From: an uncultured Oscillospiraceae bacterium
Lineage (GTDB): Bacteria > Bacillota > Clostridia > Oscillospirales > Ruminococcaceae
NCBI GenBank assembly: GCA_900539195.1
Contig: UQBC01000010.1
Location: forward strand, 1 to 64,000
Reading direction: 5' to 3'
DNA length: 64,000 bases
Shown here piece by piece: positions 59,525 to 64,000 of the stretch. The notes under the pieces were generated by a model, which worked only from the letters and a program-made list of their open reading frames with translations, searched no databases and was not told where the DNA came from. Within the stretch, counting starts at the first letter, position 1, and each line of letters starts with the position of its first letter. The position numbers and the translations under genes are program-made.

Positions 59525-60565
59525 ATGATAAGGATTGATATAGCTACCCTTTTTCCCGATATGTGCGAATCGTACCTGTCGGAAAGCATAGTCGGCAGAG
59601 GAAGAAAAGCAGGTCATATAGATATACATTGTCACAATATCCGTGACTATGCCGGAAATAAGCACAACCGTGTCGATGACAAGGCTTACGGCGGCGGCAC
59701 GGGTATGGTCATGCAGGCACAGCCTATATATGACTGCATAACCGCAATAAAGCAGGAGTCGGATACTTCTCCCCGTGTGATATATATGTCGCCGCAGGGC
59801 AGAGTGCTGACGCAGGATATTGTGAAAGAGCTTGCCGCAGAGGACAGCCTTATAATACTTTGCGGACATTATGAAGGTGTTGACCAGAGAGTGCTTGACG
59901 AGCTGAATGCGGAGGAGATCTCGGTAGGAGATTACGTTCTGACCGGCGGCGAGCTTCCTGCGCTTATACTGACCGATGCGATAGCTAGACTTCAGGACGG
60001 AGTGCTTCCCAACAGCGATGCCTACAGCATAGAGAGCCATTATAACGGTCTGCTTGAGCATCCGCAGTACACCCGTCCGGAGATATGGCACGACAGAGCC
60101 GTTCCCGCTGTTCTGCTGACAGGTGCGCACGATGCCGTTGCAAAATGGCAGGAAGAAACCGCCCTTGAGGTTACCCGCAGAAAACGTCCGGATATGCTGT
60201 ATGACCACCGTGTGAACGGCGAACCTTACGCAAGATATATCCGTGTGTTTGTGCCGCATAAAGAACGTGAATACGATATAGTCGCCTTTATGAAGATGAT
60301 ATTTCACAGGCGCATTCTCACAAACCGTGAGCAGAAGATATTAAAGCGTATGATGCCCGTGCTTGATTCACTGCCGACGCCGCCCGAATGCGAAGAAAAC
60401 AGCCGTATATGGCTGAATGCAAAAAACGCAGGACGTATTCTCGATATGTACGCTCCGCTTTTTGATATGCTGAGAGAGCACGGCATAGATTACCGCATAG
60501 AGTACAGTGACACCCCCGACGGAAAGCCCGTTGCCGAAAACGATAATTTCACCGTGTTCGCTTAA
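59525..60565 (+). CDS. trmD: tRNA (guanine-37-N1)-methyltransferase TrmD with C-terminal extension
   Basis: TrmD methylates G37 of tRNAs using SAM through its trefoil knot. Core marks: IDIATLFPDMCESYL, DDKAYGGGTGMVMQ (about 54-67), CGHYEGVDQRVLDE and the knot SVGDYVLTGGELP. The usual protein is about 240-255 residues and ends soon after the KRPDML helix (here about 220). This one continues about 120 further residues to 346, with a helical part (REQKILKRMMPVLD, NAKNAGRILDMYAPLFDML) and a short beta-like end. The extension has no family I recognise. CGGAGAACCT precedes the ATG. Confidence 0.93.
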   Translation: MIRIDIATLFPDMCESYLSESIVGRGRKAGHIDIHCHNIRDYAGNKHNRVDDKAYGGGTGMVMQAQPIYDCITAIKQESDTSPRVIYMSPQGRVLTQDIVKELAAEDSLIILCGHYEGVDQRVLDELNAEEISVGDYVLTGGELPALILTDAIARLQDGVLPNSDAYSIESHYNGLLEHPQYTRPEIWHDRAVPAVLLTGAHDAVAKWQEETALEVTRRKRPDMLYDHRVNGEPYARYIRVFVPHKEREYDIVAFMKMIFHRRILTNREQKILKRMMPVLDSLPTPPECEENSRIWLNAKNAGRILDMYAPLFDMLREHGIDYRIEYSDTPDGKPVAENDNFTVFA

Positions 60566-60579
60566 AACCGCATATAACA

Positions 60580-60611
60580 AATGCCGATGAAAACTCATCG
60601 GCATTATTTTT
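60580..60611 (+). terminator. Terminator of trmD
   Basis: An 11-bp stem, AATGCCGATGA (60580-60590) with TCATCGGCATT (60595-60605), followed by ATTTTT. Confidence 0.9.
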
Positions 60612-60829
60612 AATCCTTGCAAAGCACACCACAATGAAACTTGTCAAGAATTTCGGACAGATAAAAGAGTGAAAAATTGATTTGGAATCAAATAATTTAT
60701 TCCTGAATGCAGTCTATCTGAATTGTTTTCCACATACTATGCAAAGCACCGCTATCCATCGCTCTGCACTATCTCAATTTAAAATTCCCACCGCAGGTGG
60801 CTCCGCAATTATTCATTATTAATCATTCA
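60612..60829. other. AT-rich gene-free region
   Basis: Nothing coding is visible. It holds CACCGCAGGTGGCTCCGC near 60789-60806, then the start of the ATTCATT repeat. No promoter or convincing terminator is recognised on the plus strand. Confidence 0.45.
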
Positions 60830-60846
60830 TTATTCATTATTCATTA
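60808..60846. repeat. Tandem ATTCATT/TTCATTA simple repeat
   Basis: An AT-only array of ATTCATT-like units. It overlaps the end of the adjacent phosphatase gene on the minus strand, supplying its last residues (MNNE) and stop codon, so repeat length changes could alter that C-terminus. Confidence 0.75.
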
Positions 60847-61426
60847 ACTCTACAACTTCCCCTATCTCTTTCCAATTATGCACACGTCTGATATTCTTGT
60901 GCTCCAACCCCCGGTTGTAAGGTGCGTCAAACAGCAATACCTGTATGCCGTTATCGGCTAAGAACGTTGACACTTTCGGGTTATCGTCGATCATTATATC
61001 AATTTTGTATTCTCTGCACCCTCTCAGCTTGTCCCCGTTTGAATCCTTTTCGGTGCAGAAATAAGTACCGTCAAAATTGTAATTGTTTTTCCGTATCCAG
61101 TCGGTGTACAGCTTCTTGCTGTAAAGTCCGAGCGGATTTTTGTATGCCGCAAAATGTCTTGCGGTGATCTGATATACCCCGTGACCGTTTTTCTTGAAGT
61201 TTTCTATAACACTCAGCGAATTTTCCTGTGGATGCGCATTTTTACAGTATGATAAGAAATAACGGACGCCGAACATAGCCTCGCTCAGCTTTGAACAACC
61301 GAAAACCTCGGTAGCTCTGTATCCTGACGGATTGTCCGGTTCACGCCTGAACCACTTCTTGCCGTATTCGATTATAAATTCGGACAGGTCGGTGAGTACG
61401 CCGTCGCAGTCAACACCTATGTTCAT
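60830..61426 (-). CDS. HAD-superfamily nucleotidase-like phosphatase (YqfW/5'-nucleotidase type)
   Basis: The 198-residue cytosolic protein starts with the HAD nucleophile motif VDCDGVLTD (Asp 6, Asp 8), has a Thr in QITARH (motif II) and a motif IV DIMIDDNPK (about 149-157). The layout fits the COG5663/NT5C-like phosphatase family; the likely substrate is a nucleotide or related phosphomonoester. TAAGGAGAAC precedes the ATG. It is transcribed from a perfect promoter that carries tandem palindromes. Confidence 0.82.
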   Translation of the reverse strand: MNIGVDCDGVLTDLSEFIIEYGKKWFRREPDNPSGYRATEVFGCSKLSEAMFGVRYFLSYCKNAHPQENSLSVIENFKKNGHGVYQITARHFAAYKNPLGLYSKKLYTDWIRKNNYNFDGTYFCTEKDSNGDKLRGCREYKIDIMIDDNPKVSTFLADNGIQVLLFDAPYNRGLEHKNIRRVHNWKEIGEVVELMNNE

Positions 61427-61456
61427 TCCGTTCTCCTTAAAGCTTGATATATTTCC

Positions 61457-61492
61457 ATTATACTATCAAACAGACTGTTTGTCAAACAGGTT
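61457..61492 (-). promoter_or_regulatory. Promoter with tandem palindromes before the YqfW-like gene
   Basis: Minus strand TTGACA (61485-61480), 17 bases, TATAAT (61462-61457). AAACAGACTGTTT and the overlapping CTGTTTGTCAAACAG (about 61468-61488) cover the -35 box and spacer, a likely repressor site. Confidence 0.78.
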
Positions 61493-61514
61493 GTCAGAAT
61501 AAAAACATATGTGT

Positions 61515-61844
61515 TCAGTCGTTGATGTAATTCAGGTACGCAGGAATTTTCACAGTGTTGACCTTACCCATATATACGGCACAGTATTTATTTTTACCTA
61601 TCGGTGTAAGTATTCCGAGAGGAGTTACCTTACAATCTCCGCCGTTCATTACGTCCCAGTCCCTGTACCCCATCTTGTGGTGTTTGAGATAATAATATGC
61701 TGTTCTCAGTTCTGCCGATTCGGTGGCAATATCATTCAGTATCCCGTCCTTTTCTTTCATTGCCTCAAAAGTTGCCGCAAGCTGTAGTGCGTCGCCGACA
61801 ATGGGCAGTGCGGCGGCAGGAGAATTTGCCTCTATCGGTATCAT
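61515..61844 (-). CDS. Small unknown protein (109 aa)
   Basis: Unrecognised. The N-terminal half (PAAALPIVGDALQLAATFEAM) is helical; the second half (DCKVTPLGILTPIGKNKYCAVYMG) looks like beta strands. I use ATG 61844, seven bases after AAAGGG; an in-frame ATG at 61871 overlaps the stop of the preceding frameshifted gene and would add nine residues. Probably co-transcribed with that gene. Confidence 0.6.
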   Translation of the reverse strand: MIPIEANSPAAALPIVGDALQLAATFEAMKEKDGILNDIATESAELRTAYYYLKHHKMGYRDWDVMNGGDCKVTPLGILTPIGKNKYCAVYMGKVNTVKIPAYLNYIND

Positions 61845-61867
61845 TATATTACAGCCCTTTGTGAATT

Positions 61868-62138
61868 TCATCTTGTAGCAACAGCCCGTTTCATTGTATC
61901 AAACTGTGCTCTTTTGACTATGTAGGCGAATATAGTTATAATTCCGCCGAAAATTATCAGATAGACAAGTCCCTCGTTGCCTGTAACACCGGCTGCAACC
62001 GCAGCCGCGATAAAGCCAAGCAATTACCGTTATGTGCGTTTTCTTCGGAACATCGTCGTTCATTCCATAAAGCCTGCCCTTTGATATTAACGCTTCCTCT
62101 CCGCCGGGATAATTTGCTGTATATTCCTCGTAGGTCAT
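61868..62138 (-). pseudogene. Small membrane protein gene with a one-base frameshift
   Basis: The first frame gives MTYEEYTANYPGGEEALISK followed by a soluble stretch to THITVIA. The next residues in that frame are Arg/Cys-rich nonsense. One frame over, from about 62018, the sequence becomes a natural membrane segment: GFIAAAVAAGVTGNEGLVYL, then IIFGGIITIFAYIVKRAQFD, with a TGA at 61870-61868 that overlaps the next gene's longer start. Removing one T at about 62016-62021 (GCTTGGC to GCTGGC) joins the halves into about 90 residues. Either a true mutation or an assembly error. Confidence 0.75.
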
Positions 62139-62317
62139 AGTTGTTCCTTGATTTGTGATTTTTTAGCTATAATAGCACCGAACAAACAAAACAGCTACCG
62201 TGAATATATAAAAACAGAGTAAAATTATACTAAAGTCAAACGGGAATTTATCGATCAACACAAAAAATCACCGTCTTATGACAGCGGTTTTCCTGCTAAT
62301 TGAATAAAATACATCTT

Positions 62318-62644
62318 TGTGTAACCTCGCCGTATCGCTACCGATTGCCAATTGCAAACGCCATAAAAGACGGAATTTACTGTGGCTTTCAGTCGTTGGC
62401 AAATGACGGAGGTTACGCTGATTGCCGGCTGTATGAATGGCACATTGCCGCAATAAAAAAGCGGTCACGGCAATCCACCATGACCGTTCATATTCAATTT
62501 ATTGCTCTGTGTAATTCCGCCGTTTTACTACCGTCCGCCAATTGCAAACATTTCCGAAGGTGGAATTTGGAGCGGCACATTGCCGCCCGCCGTATCGCTG
62601 CCAATTGCAATTGCAAACGCTATAAAAGGCGGAATTGTCAGCGG
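62318..62644. repeat. Three copies of a palindromic intergenic repeat
   Basis: Copies at about 62325-62377, 62510-62568 and 62585-62636 share CGCCGTATCGCTACCG-like starts, a central GCCAATTGCAAACGC and ATAAAAGACGGAATT-like ends. Terminal arms AATTCCGCC and GGCGGAATT are inverted. The 520-base stretch 62139-62658 contains no credible gene. An extra CGGTCA/TGACCG hairpin lies at about 62462-62486. Confidence 0.75.
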
Positions 62645-62658
62645 CGCCCCGCCGCCAC

Positions 62659-63525
62659 TTAGTCCTCTAGACCCTTGAGCGCCTGGAATTCTTCCTTCTT
62701 GATCCTTATCTTGCCGTCCTTGAGAAGCTTTACATCCTCCCTCTTGAATGCCGTAGCGGCGGCGTCGGGATTCTTGTCAAGCTTTACCTTGAGCACGCCT
62801 GTCAGCAGATTAGCGTCCTCGACAATGCCTCTGCCCTCGGCGGTTTCAACAAGCGCGCCGACCTTGGGAGTTATCGCAAGAAGTTCCTCATAGCAGTTTT
62901 GCTCATACTTAAGACAGCACATAAGCCGTCCGCAAGTGCCTGAGATCTTTGTCGGATTAAGCGACAGCGACTGCTCCTTTGCCATCTTTATCGATACAGG
63001 CTGGAACTCTCCGAGAAAAGTCTTACAGCAGAACGGTCTTCCGCAAATGCCCAGTCCGCCGAGCATCTTTGCCTCGTCACGAACACCTATCTGACGTAAC
63101 TCTATTCTTGTGCGGTAAACCGATGCCAGATCTTTTACAAGCTCTCTGAAGTCAACTCTGTTTTCGGCGGTAAAGTAGAACAGTATCTTGCTTCCGTCGA
63201 ATGTGCAGTCTATATCGATCGGTTTCATATCAAGCTTGTGATCGGCTATCTTCTGAGTGAAGACCTTCATGATCTCCTGCTCTTTTTCACGGTTCTTCTT
63301 CTGCGTTTCCAGATCATTTTCCGTTGCAATGCGGATTATGCTTTTGAGAGGCTGTACGACCTTGCTGTCCTCAACCTTGCGGTTTGCGATAACGACCTCA
63401 CCGCACTCCACACCTCTTGCTGTTTCCACTATAACGTGACTTCCACACTCAATTTTATTGCCGGCGGGAGAGAAGTAATATATCTTTCCGACATCTTTGA
63501 ATCTGACGCCTATAATTTCAGTCAT
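62659..63525 (-). CDS. ricT: PSP1-domain protein RicT (YaaT), stage 0 sporulation/RNA-processing factor
   Basis: The 288-residue cytosolic protein has the PSP1 C-terminal domain (about 55-145) and two cysteine clusters, GICGRPFCC (about 158-166) and GTCGRLMCC (about 194-202), which in B. subtilis RicT help hold iron-sulfur clusters shared with RicA and RicF. The Ric complex assists RNase Y in mRNA processing and is needed for sporulation and competence. GAAAGGAATATAA precedes the ATG. It follows holB by 25 bases, the standard order. Confidence 0.93.
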   Translation of the reverse strand: MTEIIGVRFKDVGKIYYFSPAGNKIECGSHVIVETARGVECGEVVIANRKVEDSKVVQPLKSIIRIATENDLETQKKNREKEQEIMKVFTQKIADHKLDMKPIDIDCTFDGSKILFYFTAENRVDFRELVKDLASVYRTRIELRQIGVRDEAKMLGGLGICGRPFCCKTFLGEFQPVSIKMAKEQSLSLNPTKISGTCGRLMCCLKYEQNCYEELLAITPKVGALVETAEGRGIVEDANLLTGVLKVKLDKNPDAAATAFKREDVKLLKDGKIRIKKEEFQALKGLED

Positions 63526-63550
63526 TTATATTCCTTTCATAACAGGTGGA

Positions 63551-64000
63551 CTATTCAAGTACACCAAACAGCTTTGCCGGCATATATGCCTGCATCAGCT
63601 TTACATTTATATTCGTTCCGTCAAGAAGCGCAAGTTCTGAAAGCACTTCATAAAGACGGTAAAGCCTTGCTTTCGTAAGCGTTCTGAGTGGTGCGACCTG
63701 CGATGAATTTTCACCTGTTTCAAGCTCGCGCAGAGTTTGCGTAACACGCTCATACAGTATGGTAGTGACAGAGGAAAGCTCCTCTCTTGCCGTACAGCCC
63801 GATAAGACTGCGGCTGCTGAATATTCGTCCCTGCGCTCCAGCGCATCGATCAGCTTTTCCGCTGTGTCATAAAGCTTTATACGTTTTTCGTCGGACAGTA
63901 TGCCGAGTATCTTGCCGGGATTTGTCCCGTACAGCTCAGCCGACTGTTTAGCCTTGTCACCGTCGCATCCGTTATATTCAAGGCAGGCGATACACTCGTC
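63551..64000 (-). CDS. holB: DNA polymerase III delta' subunit, C-terminal part (cut by window edge)
   Basis: Reading the minus strand gives an open frame from the window edge to TAG at 63553-63551, about 149 residues, with ELYGTNPGKILGIL (the NPGKxL motif after the AAA+ lid of clamp-loader delta' proteins) and a helical C-terminal domain ending KLMQAYMPAKLFGVLE. Its N-terminal part lies beyond the window. DeltaĀ' is a clamp-loader subunit that helps load the beta clamp. Position directly before ricT supports the call. Confidence 0.85.
   Translation of the reverse strand, partial: DECIACLEYNGCDGDKAKQSAELYGTNPGKILGILSDEKRIKLYDTAEKLIDALERRDEYSAAAVLSGCTAREELSSVTTILYERVTQTLRELETGENSSQVAPLRTLTKARLYRLYEVLSELALLDGTNINVKLMQAYMPAKLFGVLE

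Noticed and set aside
59468..60307. A 279-aa minus-strand ORF opposite trmD
   Set aside because: It overlaps a well-supported trmD over its whole length and has no recognisable domain.
1..64000. CRISPR arrays, tRNA or rRNA genes, insertion sequences, prophage
   Set aside because: No regularly spaced repeats with spacers, no T-arm-like tRNA words, and no transposase, integrase or phage structural genes were seen on either strand.

Overview
The window reads as a chromosomal segment of a low-to-mid GC, spore-forming, Gram-positive gut clostridium. An Oscillospiraceae/Ruminococcaceae member such as a Ruminococcus or [Eubacterium] siraeum relative is my inference. Support comes from an alpha/beta-type spore protein gene, a RicT/YaaT homologue, a one-chain glycyl-tRNA synthetase, ECF-type vitamin transport, sortase-type surface anchoring, strong AAAGGA/GGAGG ribosome binding sites and near-consensus sigma-A promoters with 17-bp spacers. 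The first 36 bases carry a sequencing-library adapter, so the window starts at a contig end.

Layout. 1-6.4 kb: polysaccharide deacetylase, a membrane protein, two MATE exporters, a secreted GH25 lysozyme and a MarR regulator with a very clear operator/promoter. 6.7-13.7 kb: an FAD-dependent dehydrogenase, xanthine phosphoribosyltransferase and a complete BMP-type nucleoside ABC importer, apparently one purine-salvage operon. 13.7-16.6 kb: a hybrid histidine kinase and a small unknown gene. 16.7-26.1 kb (minus strand): a cobalamin-riboswitch operon encoding a small DNA-binding-like protein, a 1462-residue sortase-type surface protein carrying both folds of animal transcobalamin/intrinsic factor, a second membrane-tethered DUF4430 protein, an EcfT subunit and a fused ATPase-ATPase-S-component ECF transporter. 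This is the most interesting part of the window. 26.3-31.3 kb: an accessory cluster of eukaryote-like repeat proteins (Sel1, MORN, RCC1-like) plus a YwqG/DUF1963 protein. 31.4-37.8 kb: glyQS, a branched-chain aminotransferase, a spore protein and an FtsX-type ABC exporter operon. 37.9-44 kb: an internally duplicated unknown protein, a uridine-kinase-like enzyme, CheV, a metallo-beta-lactamase-fold protein without its metal ligands, and two RCK/TrkA proteins. 44-49.8 kb: glycogen phosphorylase, a GH13 alpha-glucan hydrolase and carboxynorspermidine synthase. 49.8-58.2 kb: a third MATE exporter with a terminator in its leader, a YifB/ComM ATPase, phosphoglucomutase, ribosomal protein L31, and a GH51 arabinofuranosidase operon with DUF6171, PH-domain and GtrA genes. 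58.3-64 kb: a HAD phosphatase, rimM and trmD (with an unusual C-terminal extension), a YqfW-like phosphatase, a frameshifted small membrane-protein gene, a field of palindromic repeats, ricT and the 3' part of holB.

How the parts work together. The B12 operon looks like a full capture-and-import route under cobalamin feedback: surface capture protein, membrane-proximal binding domain, ECF importer. The purine block couples nucleoside import to base salvage. Glycogen phosphorylase, the GH13 enzyme, phosphoglucomutase and arabinofuranosidase describe intracellular handling of plant and storage glycans. I saw no tRNA or rRNA gene, CRISPR array, insertion sequence or prophage.
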